64,000 nucleotides of DNA. Origin: Chitinophaga arvensicola (GTDB lineage Bacteria; Bacteroidota; Bacteroidia; Chitinophagales; Chitinophagaceae). Numbering within the stretch: position 1 is the stretch's first letter; every line of letters starts with the position of its first letter. The position numbers and the translations under genes are program-made. The stretch is taken from contig NZ_FOJG01000001.1 of assembly GCF_900110835.1 (NCBI RefSeq), forward strand, positions 1 through 64,000, in the 5' to 3' direction. Below are positions 8,700 through 16,927 of this stretch, piece after piece. The notes below the pieces were generated by a model. That model worked only from the letters and a program-made list of their open reading frames with translations, did not search any database and had not been told where the DNA came from.

Positions 8700-9278
8700 T
8701 TAGAATTTTACCTGTGGTGCGTTTTCGGAACCGGCGGCAGCTTCGAAGTAGCCTTTCTGTTTAAAGCCTGTGATACCGGCCACGATGTTGTTCGGGAAGG
8801 TACGTACGGAGCTGTTATACACATTTACGGCATCGTTGAAGTCGTTGCGGGCAACGTTGATCCTGTTTTCCGTTCCTTCCAGTTGTGCCTGGAGGTTCTG
8901 GAAGTTGGCGTTGGCTTTCAGGTCAGGATAAGCTTCAGATACGGCGAGTAAGCGGCCGAGTGCCTGGCTTAATTGTCCCTGGGCAGCCTGGTATTGTTGA
9001 ATTTTTTCAGGGCTCAGATCATTTACATCTACTTTAATCTGGGTAGCGCTGGCGCGTGCCTGGATCACTTTTTCGAGGGTTTCAGTTTCGAAGTTAGCAG
9101 CACCTTTTACAGTAGCTACGAGGTTAGGGATCAGGTCAGCACGGCGTTGATAGCTACTTTGAACTACGCCCCATTTGTTCTTCACATTTTCATCTTTCGT
9201 TACGAGGCCGTTGTACTTTCCACAGCCTAACATGACTAACAAAGCGACAACTACGATAACAATAATTCCTGTTTTCAT
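8700..9278 (-). CDS. lemA: LemA family protein
   Basis: A 192-aa protein with one N-terminal membrane anchor (residues 4-18); the cysteine at 19 may be lipidated (VVVALLVMLGCGKYNG). The family core is clear: YNGLVTKDENVKNKWGVVQSSYQRRADLIPNLVATVKG and the later LLAVSEAYPDLKANANFQNLQ and ENRINVARNDFNDAVNVYN segments. LemA proteins form a long antiparallel helical bundle; the function is unknown. It is the first gene of the lemA-TPM-TPM-DUF1835 operon and has 388 bases of non-coding DNA upstream. Confidence 0.94.
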   Translation of the reverse strand: MKTGIIVIVVVALLVMLGCGKYNGLVTKDENVKNKWGVVQSSYQRRADLIPNLVATVKGAANFETETLEKVIQARASATQIKVDVNDLSPEKIQQYQAAQGQLSQALGRLLAVSEAYPDLKANANFQNLQAQLEGTENRINVARNDFNDAVNVYNSSVRTFPNNIVAGITGFKQKGYFEAAAGSENAPQVKF

Positions 9279-9525
9279 CTGAGTTATAATTTAAAATTTG
9301 AGTACCGGCAAATATGCAAAACGTATTCCCGTTTTCCCGCTTGCCGGTGTAAGTAGTTTTTTCACCGGTGAATGCTATAAAAAAAGCGGTAAACGCTTGC
9401 TTTTCATAACTACACGAAAATATGGAAACTCCCCCACTAAATCGCTATTGGATAAGGAAACGGCAATTTTTTAAAAAAGTTCAATCATCCTTGAAATATT
9501 CATCATAAAACAGTATGTTTATATG
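9279..9525. other. intergenic region between lemA and the receiver gene
   Basis: AT-rich DNA between divergent genes. It must hold the lemA promoter, but no exact TAnnTTTG match is found on the minus strand; a near match (CATATTTG) lies around 9310. Nothing coding is seen. Confidence 0.4.
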
Positions 9526-9533
9526 TACCTTTG
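9526..9533 (+). promoter_or_regulatory. -7 element upstream of the receiver gene
   Basis: TACCTTTG matches the TAnnTTTG consensus exactly and is the same octamer as in both rRNA promoters. No TTG is found at the usual -33 distance. If used, it gives a leader of about 127 bases before the start codon at 9667. Confidence 0.4.
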
Positions 9534-9666
9534 CTATGTACAAAACGTTGAACGTTTTACTATATGATTTAAGGTGAATGGGGCAGAATGGATACAAAAT
9601 CGATATCGAAGGTTTCATTGTTTCTAACTCATTTATTATCAATAACTTGGAACTAAGTCTGCTTAA

Positions 9667-10131
9667 ATGAGTGCACAACACATCCATATACTCTATATTG
9701 ATGATGAAATACACAATCTGAATGCCTTCAAGGCTTCATTCAGACGGATGTACAATGTAGTCACAGCAACATCTGCAGAGGAAGCAGAGAAGCTGCTGGC
9801 AGAACAGGAATTTCACATCATTATCTCGGATCAGCGAATGCCCAAAACGACCGGGATAGAATTTTTTGAGTCTATACTGGAAAGGTACCCCGAGCCTATA
9901 CGTATGCTGCTTACTGGTTATGCCGATATTAATGCGGTAGTAGATGCGATCAACAAAGGACAGGTTTACAAGTATTTCTCCAAACCCTGGAACGAAGAGG
10001 AGCTGAAACACAACATTGACAAAGCTTATGAGGTGTACGCCCTTCGGAAGGAGAATAAAGAATTAACCGCCAAATTGCTGGATGTAAACCAAAAGCTGGA
10101 GTTTTTGGTAAGGCAGAAACTGATTTCCTGA
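9667..10131 (+). CDS. stand-alone response regulator receiver protein
   Basis: A 154-aa CheY-like receiver with no output domain. Visible residues are the acidic pair Asp12-Asp13, the phospho-acceptor Asp55 in SDQRMP, Thr83 in LLTGY and Lys106 in SKPW. The DQRMP...TGY...KPW pattern is typical of receivers from RpfG/HD-GYP-type or hybrid-kinase systems. The last 30 residues form a short charged helix (coiled-coil-like). No kinase lies beside it; the nearest histidine kinases are over 17 kb away, so its partner is unknown. The gene is monocistronic. Confidence 0.88.
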   Translation: MSAQHIHILYIDDEIHNLNAFKASFRRMYNVVTATSAEEAEKLLAEQEFHIIISDQRMPKTTGIEFFESILERYPEPIRMLLTGYADINAVVDAINKGQVYKYFSKPWNEEELKHNIDKAYEVYALRKENKELTAKLLDVNQKLEFLVRQKLIS

Positions 10132-10251
10132 TCATTTTCCTGGCAGTGAAGAAAGAGGGGTTGCCCCCTGAGAAAGGGAGCAGCTGCATTTCCTGTGTGC
10201 TTGAAAATGGAAGATTGCACCTTGAAAAAGGGTGCAACAGGTATTCCTTTA

Positions 10252-10673
10252 TCAATACATGACGATGCTCCCGGTATTAATACACCAGACATAGCTTATC
10301 TGCAAAACCATCATCCCTGTTCCCTTTCCGGGGATATCCACATTAAACGTAAGTCCATTAAAAGGAGCATAAAGATCGATCGTCACTGCAGTTATACTGC
10401 TGTAGATGATTTTCCGGGTGGCGAAGCTGATCCGGGTAGCTATACATATTCTTTACGAACCATCAGGCAAGAAATCCAGGTGCGGAGTGATAGCCTGCCT
10501 CAAGAGCTTAGCTTTCTGGCTTGCGATCCCGAAATCGCGGGCAGCCTGCCGGGTGGCGGCTGTTTGCTTTACCGTTTCGGGCATGGAACGGACAAAATAA
10601 GTACCGTTTCTCCGGTAGCCTATTATATTACCTAATTTTCCTGTAAATGGGAGGATCCCGCTTATGTAGCCAT
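10252..10673 (-). pseudogene. decayed gene of a Bacteroidota hypothetical family
   Basis: No intact frame exists here, but reading the minus strand from the ATG at 10673 with a one-base correction after codon 3 gives a fluent protein: SGILPFTGKLGNIIGYRRNG, then TYFVRSMPETVKQTAATRQ, AARDFGIASQKAKLLRQAI and TPHLDFLPDGS, then a stop at 10453-10455. The same frame continues after the stop with IDLYAPFNGLTFNVDIPGKG and ends at a stop near 10252. The N-terminus follows the pattern of small Bacteroidota proteins with a G-x-F-x-G-K-x-G-N start (DUF6266-like; this assignment is uncertain). The middle is shorter than I would expect for such proteins. One frameshift and at least one internal stop mark it as a relic. 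Confidence 0.65.
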
Positions 10674-10943
10674 GGAGTTAACAATTTTCACGAAAATATT
10701 GAAAATGTAAAGGGTGATTGCCGGGGATATTTAGTAGTTTTCTAAAGAGATAGTATTACGCATTGAAAGATATTCAAACACCCGGGCACTCCCTCTGATG
10801 GTTTGTCTAAAAGGAGCATATGGGGGCTTGGAAATCATCTAAAAATGAAAGGTTCCGTTTATCATAATCCTCCGGGCCCGCAATTTCTGAATGTTGATTT
10901 TACTTTAACTTGCACCACATTGTGAACTTAATTTCCTAGAATC
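10674..10943. other. intergenic region upstream of the dipeptidase gene
   Basis: About 270 bases without coding character. It should contain the dipeptidase promoter; only weak matches to the -7 consensus are seen, so none is called. No hairpin of note. Confidence 0.35.
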
Positions 10944-12314
10944 ATGCAAGTTTGGAAAGATTACCAGGCAGAGAACAAAGATCGTTTCCTGGATGAATTA
11001 CTGGCGCTGTTACGCATTCCTTCTGTGAGTGCGGATTCCCGTCACAATAAAGATACCCAGCAATGTGCGGAAGCAGTAAAACTGCGCCTGGAAGAAGCCG
11101 GCGCGGATAAGGTAGAAGTGTGTCAGACTGCTGGTCACCCGATTGTTTATGGAGAAAAGATCATAGATCCTTCCTTACCTACCGTACTGGTATATGGTCA
11201 CTACGACGTACAGCCTGCAGATCCGCTGGATCTGTGGCATAGCGGCCCGTTTGAACCGGTGATTAAAGATGGTAATATATATGCCCGTGGCAGCGCGGAC
11301 GACAAAGGCCAGTTTTACATGCACGTAAAAGCCTTTGAAACCATGAACAAGACCAACACTATTCCCTGTAATATCAAGTTTATGATTGAGGGTGAAGAAG
11401 AAGTGGGTTCTGCGAATCTTGGCATCTTCCTGAAAGATAACAAGGAACGCCTGAAAGCAGACGTGGTGCTGATTTCAGATACTTCTATGATCAGCCTGGA
11501 AAATCCGTCTATCGATACCGGTCTTCGCGGACTGGCCTACATGGAAGTAGAAGTAACCGGCCCTAACCGCGACCTGCACAGTGGTGTATATGGTGGCGCT
11601 GTGGCCAATCCTGCTACCATCCTGGCTAAAATGATTGCTTCCCTGCATGATGATAATAACCATATCACCATTCCAGGTTTCTACGATAAAGTACAGGAGC
11701 TGACCGAAGAAGAAAGAGCCGCCCTTAACGCTGCTCCGTTCGACGAAGAGGAATATAAGCAAGATCTCGGTGTAGACGACGTTTGGGGTGAAAAGGGATA
11801 TTCCACTATCGAAAGAACCGGTATCCGTCCTACACTGGAAGTGAACGGTATCTGGGGTGGTTACACCGGCGAAGGTTCTAAAACTGTATTACCTTCCAAG
11901 GCATTTGCGAAAATCTCTATGCGCCTCGTTCCCAACCAGGACTGGCACGAGATCTCCGACCTGTTTACCAAACACTTTGAAGCGATTGCGCCAAAGAGCG
12001 TGAAAGTGAAAGTGACCAAGCATCACGGCGGCAGCCCGTATGTTACACCGATCGACTCTGTAGCATTCAAGGCAGCTCACCAGGCCATCAATGCTACTTT
12101 CGGTAAAGATCCGATTCCGGTACGCGGCGGCGGTAGCATTCCTATCGTAGCCCTGTTTGAAAAGGAACTGGGACTGAAAACAGTACTGATGGGCTTTGGT
12201 CTGGATAGCGACAACCTGCACTCTCCCAACGAGAAATATGGTTTGGCTAACTACTACAAAGGCATTGAAACCATTCCTTATTTCCACAAATACTTTGCGG
12301 AAATGAGCAAATAG
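10944..12314 (+). CDS. M20 family metallo-dipeptidase
   Basis: A 456-aa cytoplasmic enzyme of the CNDP-like M20 branch that hydrolyses dipeptides using two metal ions. Motifs seen: VLVYGHYDVQPADP with the first metal His, YARGSADDKGQ with the bridging Asp, and MIEGEEEVGS with the catalytic Glu pair. The dimerisation/lid domain lies around residues 205-370, and a final metal His occurs near the end (LDSDNLHSPNE). Length and order are normal. There is no signal peptide. A strong hairpin (12320-12356) follows directly, then an S4-domain gene in the same direction. Confidence 0.93.
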   Translation: MQVWKDYQAENKDRFLDELLALLRIPSVSADSRHNKDTQQCAEAVKLRLEEAGADKVEVCQTAGHPIVYGEKIIDPSLPTVLVYGHYDVQPADPLDLWHSGPFEPVIKDGNIYARGSADDKGQFYMHVKAFETMNKTNTIPCNIKFMIEGEEEVGSANLGIFLKDNKERLKADVVLISDTSMISLENPSIDTGLRGLAYMEVEVTGPNRDLHSGVYGGAVANPATILAKMIASLHDDNNHITIPGFYDKVQELTEEERAALNAAPFDEEEYKQDLGVDDVWGEKGYSTIERTGIRPTLEVNGIWGGYTGEGSKTVLPSKAFAKISMRLVPNQDWHEISDLFTKHFEAIAPKSVKVKVTKHHGGSPYVTPIDSVAFKAAHQAINATFGKDPIPVRGGGSIPIVALFEKELGLKTVLMGFGLDSDNLHSPNEKYGLANYYKGIETIPYFHKYFAEMSK

Positions 12315-12319
12315 ATAAA

Positions 12320-12356
12320 CTTTCAGCGGTTAGTTTTACCGGCTAACCGCTGAAAG
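12320..12356 (+). terminator. hairpin after the dipeptidase gene
   Basis: A perfect 14-bp stem (12320-12333 with 12343-12356), 9-base loop. Only a weak T-rich tail follows, so it may be a partial terminator or an RNA-stabilising element before the next gene at 12372. Confidence 0.55.
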
Positions 12357-12371
12357 CTAAACGATTTTAAC

Positions 12372-12770
12372 ATGAGTAATACCGAAAAAGTACGCGTAGA
12401 TAAATACCTCTGGTCTATCCGGGTGTTTAAAACCCGCAGCCAGGCTGCAGATGCCTGCGACGGCGGTAAAGTAAAACTGAACGGCTCTTCTGTAAAAGCC
12501 GCTAAACCAGTGAATATTGGCGATAAATTCGAAGTGAGAAGCGAAGCCCGCAAATGGGTGATAGAAGTGACCGGCCTCATTTCCAACAGAGTAGCCTATC
12601 CGGAAGCCATCAAATATTATATTGATAATACCCCTGACGAAGATAAACTCGCCCCGGCCTTTGTTCCGTCTGTGTTCCAGACCGGTAAACGCCAGAGTAA
12701 AATTGGCCGTCCTACCAAGAAAGACCGGAGAAGTATCGAAGGTTTTATGGAAGGGGATGAAGAAGAATAA
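12372..12770 (+). CDS. S4-domain RNA-binding protein (Hsp15/HslR-like)
   Basis: A 132-aa basic protein. The S4 RNA-binding fold occupies residues about 6-70 (VRVDKYLWSIRVFKTRSQA, then ACDGGKVKLNGSSVKAAKPV), followed by a Lys/Arg-rich tail (GRPTKKDRRSIEGF). It resembles Hsp15, which binds free 50S subunits carrying stalled nascent chains to help recycle them. It has an ATG start 57 bases after the dipeptidase stop and is followed by a terminator-like hairpin. Confidence 0.85.
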   Translation: MSNTEKVRVDKYLWSIRVFKTRSQAADACDGGKVKLNGSSVKAAKPVNIGDKFEVRSEARKWVIEVTGLISNRVAYPEAIKYYIDNTPDEDKLAPAFVPSVFQTGKRQSKIGRPTKKDRRSIEGFMEGDEEE

Positions 12771-12776
12771 TTATTC

Positions 12777-12816
12777 AGCAAGGCTCCTCCTTGTATTTCA
12801 GAGGGCCTTTGCTTTT
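12777..12816 (+). terminator. probable terminator after the S4-domain gene
   Basis: An imperfect stem (AGCAAGGC...CCTC with GAGGGCCTTTGCT) beginning 7 bases after the stop and followed by TTTTCTT. The stem has a bulge, so the call is moderate. Confidence 0.5.
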
Positions 12817-12817
12817 C

Positions 12818-12898
12818 TTACAGCCTGTCTTTCAGATCTGCCTGTACTTCCCATGCCAGGTCTCTTATTTTCTTCATTTCAGCGATGCTGAAGATGGA
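12818..12898 (-). pseudogene. possible gene remnant (C-terminal peptide)
   Basis: On the minus strand a 26-codon stretch between two stops reads SIFSIAEMKKIRDLAWEVQ followed by ADLKDRL and a stop, with protein-like amphipathic composition. Nothing upstream in any frame continues it convincingly. It may be the tail of a deleted gene or chance; kept at low confidence. Confidence 0.2.
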
Positions 12899-13021
12899 TT
12901 AGTAAGACAGTTCTGTCGAACCGGTACGATTCCGTAAATTCCGAATTTACTAATTACAACGATTAGTATCCCGCTACCACCCTGATTCTTCCTTTTTTTA
13001 TAATTTCTCACTTTTGCGTAG

Positions 13022-13029
13022 TAATTTTG
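13022..13029 (+). promoter_or_regulatory. -7 element of lysA
   Basis: TAATTTTG, an exact TAnnTTTG match, 29 bases upstream of the lysA ATG. No -33 TTG is present at normal spacing, so this is a half-supported promoter. Confidence 0.4.
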
Positions 13030-13058
13030 CATCCTCATTCTTAAACTAAGGATTTTCA

Positions 13059-14282
13059 ATGCCTAAACAAAGCGACGTACTTAATGCCGACTTTCTCGTG
13101 AAAGTGGCAGAAGAATTTGGTACCCCGGTATATATATACCATGCAGAAAAGATTAAAACCCAGTATGAAAAGCTGCAGAAGGCTTTCCATAAGGCTGACA
13201 CCCGCTTTTTCTACGCCTGTAAGGCATTGACCAACATCAATATCCTTAAGTACATCAACTCCATCGGTTGCGGCCTGGATACCGTATCCATCCAGGAAGT
13301 ACAACTGGGCCTGAAGGCTGGTTTTGATCCGAAGAATATCATCTTTACCCCCAACTGTGTGGACCTGCAGGAAATTATTGCAGCGAAAGACCTGGGTGTA
13401 ATCATCAATATTGACAACCTCTCCATCCTGGAGCAGTTTGGTAATAAGTTCGGCGGCAGCTACCCGATCTGCATCCGCCTGAACCCACATATCATGGCTG
13501 GTGGAAACTTTAAGATCTCCACCGGGCATATCGACAGCAAATTCGGTATCTCTATCCACCAGATGCGTCATATTGAACGCATTATTAATTCTACTAAACT
13601 GAAAGTAACGGGCCTGCACATGCATACCGGCTCTGAAATCAAGGATGTAGATGTGTTCCTGCGTGGTGTAGAGGTAATGTTTGAAATGGTACAGCACTTC
13701 CCTGACCTGGAATCTATTGACCTGGGCAGCGGATTTAAAGTAGCTTACCAACAGGGCGATCCGGAAACGGATATCGACCTGCTCGGCAAGAAACTGAGTG
13801 AGGCGTTTAACAATTTTGCAAAATCATATGTGCGTCCACTGCAGCTGTGGTTTGAACCAGGAAAGTTCCTGGTGAGCCAGAGCGGCTACTTTGTGGTAAA
13901 AGCCAATGTGATCAAGCAAACAACGGCTAATGTATTTGTAGGGGTGAATTCAGGCTTCAACCACCTGATCAGACCGATGTTTTATGATGCTTTCCACCTG
14001 ATCCGTAATATATCCAATCCAAAAGGTACCGAACGGATTTATACCGTTGTAGGTAATATCTGTGAAACAGACACCTTTGGCTGGGACCGTAAGATCAACG
14101 AAGTAAGGGAAGGCGATTACCTGGTGTTCTATAACGCCGGCGCCTATGGCTTTGAAATGTCTTCCAACTTTAACTCCCGCCTGAAACCGGCAGAAGTATT
14201 GGTGAAAGACGGTAAGCCACACCTGATCCGTAAACGTGATACTATCGACGATCTGCTGAGAAACCAGATCGAACTGCAATAA
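13059..14282 (+). CDS. lysA: diaminopimelate decarboxylase
   Basis: A 407-aa PLP enzyme that decarboxylates meso-diaminopimelate to L-lysine, the last step of lysine synthesis. The fold-type III barrel carries the PLP lysine at residue 55 (FFYACKALTN). The pattern continues with RLNPHIMAGGNFKISTGH, the HMHTGSEI strand, the Gly-rich LGSGFKVAY phosphate-binding segment, and the C-terminal ICETDTFGWDR and YNAGAYGFEMSS motifs that contribute the active-site Cys and Tyr. Length is typical. The gene stands alone, and no other lysine gene is near. Confidence 0.95.
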   Translation: MPKQSDVLNADFLVKVAEEFGTPVYIYHAEKIKTQYEKLQKAFHKADTRFFYACKALTNINILKYINSIGCGLDTVSIQEVQLGLKAGFDPKNIIFTPNCVDLQEIIAAKDLGVIINIDNLSILEQFGNKFGGSYPICIRLNPHIMAGGNFKISTGHIDSKFGISIHQMRHIERIINSTKLKVTGLHMHTGSEIKDVDVFLRGVEVMFEMVQHFPDLESIDLGSGFKVAYQQGDPETDIDLLGKKLSEAFNNFAKSYVRPLQLWFEPGKFLVSQSGYFVVKANVIKQTTANVFVGVNSGFNHLIRPMFYDAFHLIRNISNPKGTERIYTVVGNICETDTFGWDRKINEVREGDYLVFYNAGAYGFEMSSNFNSRLKPAEVLVKDGKPHLIRKRDTIDDLLRNQIELQ

Positions 14283-14364
14283 AAACACCGGGTTTAGGAT
14301 TCAGGTATTTGATTATCAGGAACATAGTTCCGGGTAACAGGTACCTGGATCCCAAAATTCAGAA

Positions 14365-14390
14365 TTGATACAATATTTCCCCTACCTTTG
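14365..14390 (+). promoter_or_regulatory. probable promoter of the GAF-type gene
   Basis: TTG (14365-14367), a 15-base spacer, and TACCTTTG (14383-14390), an exact -7 octamer. The spacer is somewhat short. The leader would be about 108 bases to the ATG at 14505; a second weaker -7-like box (TATAATTG) lies near 14489. Confidence 0.45.
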
Positions 14391-14504
14391 CGTCTACATT
14401 AGTACTCCCCTCTGTTACTCCTGCAATGTTTTACTGTAAATTGTAATAAGCTATTTTATTACTGGCACAAAAAGGATCGCCTTTGGTTATAATTGTACGA
14501 ACAT

Positions 14505-16844
14505 ATGAAAGTTTTAACTGCACACCCCGGCATATTTAACGAGGATAAGGTAATTGAGTCACACATATCATTCGTTCCCTTCCTGAACTTTTTGAAGGAA
14601 AAAGTAGCTCAGGATGGTGAAGCACGCTCGTCTTTCTATAAACTGATCATTGATAAGTTTGAAAGCAACCCGAACATACTTAAACCCATCCCTGCAAATA
14701 CCGATCTCAGCGAATATAAAGAATACCTGGATCTGCTTATCGCCGCGATTTTTCCGGTGACTACAGATGCTACCAAGGATATTTATGGCATCGGCGTGCC
14801 TTTTAAATTCGCCATCTTCCACTACTCCGACCTGTTTAAACAACTGTTTTCAGGTAATGGAAGCGAGCTGACCGCTGTACCAGATGGGATCTCCATGGCA
14901 CAGGTGAAAAAAGATAAAATTACCTGGCTCTATAAACTGATCCTGGAAAAGGTATTCCATTTTCCGATGAACTATAAAAACGATATCATCCATACGGTGG
15001 AAACACCCGACGGAGGTAAGCGTTATGTGAAAGTGAATATCGACCCAAGGTTTGTAGATGTGAAGGTAAACGGCGATCTGCCGGAACTGAACTACGACCT
15101 GTTCTGTTCCAAACAGATCACACCGGAGGCCCTGCAACAAATACTACCTACCAGCATGTTTTCCCTGGAAGGATTCGTGATATGGACCGTGAAAGATGTC
15201 ACCCAGTCAGAAACCCTTAACAACATCAAGGGACTGGTGATGAACATGCGCACCAGCAACGAAGTGGAAAGTTATGCCGCCCTGGAAAAAATGATCCCGG
15301 TAATACTCGGTATTCCTGATGTGACCGCGCACGTAGTACCATTCCCGAAAGTGAACGGAAAGAATGTACTGGAAGAACAGTTCTCCAATACAGACCCGAT
15401 CCTGGGCGTGGGTAACAAGAAACAACAACAGCATTTCTTTCAACTGCTGCTGGAGCATCTGCAAGCTAACCCGGTACCACTGATCATTCCGGATGTAAAT
15501 GAAACAGCTATTGCGCCGCACGCATTCCTGAAATACCTGCCTATCAAGAATATCAAGAGTTTCATTGTATTCCCGATTACCCATAAAAAGGAAATCCTGG
15601 GCGTACTGGAACTGGCGTCTTCCACACCTAACCGGTTAACATCCGATCCGTTGTGGAAGCTGCAAAATACCTATCCCCTGCTGGTACTCATGCTCAACCG
15701 CAGCATGAATATCCTGGAGAGCCGGCTGAACGAAGTGATCAAAGACCAGTTCACCGCCCTGCAACCCGCCGTGGAATGGAAGTTTGTGGACGCCGCCTGG
15801 AACTACCTGCTTACACCGGTAGAGGACAGGAAGGATATTGAAAGCATTTCTTTTGATGAGGTATACCCGCTCTATGGCGCTGTGGATATCCGTAACTCCT
15901 CTGTACAGCAGGGAACGGCTATACGCGAAGATCTTCAGGAGCAACTGGAACTAATCCGTGATACACTTGAAACCGTTGGACAAACCGTACATCTTCCTTT
16001 ACTGGAAGAACTACAATTCAAAACCAACGACCTGCTCGAAAATCTCAGCAACAGCCTGCAAGCCGGTGAAGACCTGAAAGTGAACGAATTCATGGACCAG
16101 GAAATAGAACCGATACTTCGACACCTTTGTGAAGACAACGACGACCTGAAACCATTACTGGCCAACTATTTCGCCAAAATGGATAAATCAGAAGGGCATG
16201 TGTATCATCACCGGAGAGAGTATGAAGAAAGTCTGGCTACCATCAATACCGCCATCAGTCAATACCTGGAGAAAGAACGTTCCTATATACAGCAATCTTT
16301 CCCCTGCTACTTTGAGAAGTACAGAACAGATGGCGTAGAGTATACGATATACATTGGTCAGTCTATTGCTCAGGAAAAGAAGTTTGATCAACTCTACCTG
16401 CGCAACCTTCGCCTGTGGCAACTTTCTTCCATGGCGCATATTGCCCGGCTCACGCATCAGCTGGGACCTAAATTAAAAGTGCCGCTGCAAACCACGCAGA
16501 TGATCCTGATGCACAGCGCCCCTATCACCATCAGTTTCCGTAGCGATGAACGTCGGTTTGATGTGGAAGGCGCGTACAATGTGCGTTATGAGATCATCAA
16601 AAAGAGAATCGATAAAGTACACGTGAAAGATACCGGCGAGAGATTAACGCAACCAGGTACCATCGCGATGGTATATTCTTATGTACGTGAAATGGAGGAG
16701 TTCAAAAAGTATATCACTTTCCTGCAAAGTAAAAAGATACTGATGCCGGAAATTGAAATGCTGGACCTGGAAGAACTGCAAGGTGTGAGTGGATTGAAAG
16801 CGCTGCGGGTGAAAGTAAATATGGAGCTTCCTGTTGGAGCGTAG
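14505..16844 (+). CDS. large GAF-domain-type protein of unknown function
   Basis: About 779 aa from the ATG at 14505 (the frame opens four codons earlier at a TTG). No signal peptide or membrane segment. I read a GAF-like region around residues 300-420 (FFQLLLEHLQANPVPLIIPD ... IKSFIVFPITHKKEILGVLE), which is a small-molecule or redox sensing fold. The flanking N-terminal 200 and C-terminal 350 residues are mostly helical and match no domain I know. No kinase, cyclase or DNA-binding motif is seen. Proteins of this size with one GAF domain occur in Bacteroidota; the role is unknown. It converges on the phosphoesterase gene across a strong terminator. Confidence 0.6.
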   Translation: MKVLTAHPGIFNEDKVIESHISFVPFLNFLKEKVAQDGEARSSFYKLIIDKFESNPNILKPIPANTDLSEYKEYLDLLIAAIFPVTTDATKDIYGIGVPFKFAIFHYSDLFKQLFSGNGSELTAVPDGISMAQVKKDKITWLYKLILEKVFHFPMNYKNDIIHTVETPDGGKRYVKVNIDPRFVDVKVNGDLPELNYDLFCSKQITPEALQQILPTSMFSLEGFVIWTVKDVTQSETLNNIKGLVMNMRTSNEVESYAALEKMIPVILGIPDVTAHVVPFPKVNGKNVLEEQFSNTDPILGVGNKKQQQHFFQLLLEHLQANPVPLIIPDVNETAIAPHAFLKYLPIKNIKSFIVFPITHKKEILGVLELASSTPNRLTSDPLWKLQNTYPLLVLMLNRSMNILESRLNEVIKDQFTALQPAVEWKFVDAAWNYLLTPVEDRKDIESISFDEVYPLYGAVDIRNSSVQQGTAIREDLQEQLELIRDTLETVGQTVHLPLLEELQFKTNDLLENLSNSLQAGEDLKVNEFMDQEIEPILRHLCEDNDDLKPLLANYFAKMDKSEGHVYHHRREYEESLATINTAISQYLEKERSYIQQSFPCYFEKYRTDGVEYTIYIGQSIAQEKKFDQLYLRNLRLWQLSSMAHIARLTHQLGPKLKVPLQTTQMILMHSAPITISFRSDERRFDVEGAYNVRYEIIKKRIDKVHVKDTGERLTQPGTIAMVYSYVREMEEFKKYITFLQSKKILMPEIEMLDLEELQGVSGLKALRVKVNMELPVGA

Positions 16845-16871
16845 AGTATACGGGAATATCATTCATTTAAT

Positions 16872-16913
16872 AAAAAGGAAGAGGGAGATGAATTCATCTC
16901 CCTCTTCCTTTTT
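16872..16913. terminator. bidirectional terminator, perfect palindrome
   Basis: A 42-base perfect inverted repeat centred on GAATTC (16890-16895), with an A-run on one side and a T-run on the other, between two convergent genes. It should terminate transcription in both directions. Confidence 0.9.
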
Positions 16914-16927
16914 TAATTCTTCTATCA

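Noticed and set aside
10195..10635. A 146-codon plus-strand frame in an otherwise empty region
   Set aside because: No family resemblance; the opposite strand shows a clear decayed protein, so this frame is its shadow.
13056..13751. A 231-codon minus-strand frame
   Set aside because: Exact antisense of lysA, which has all catalytic motifs.
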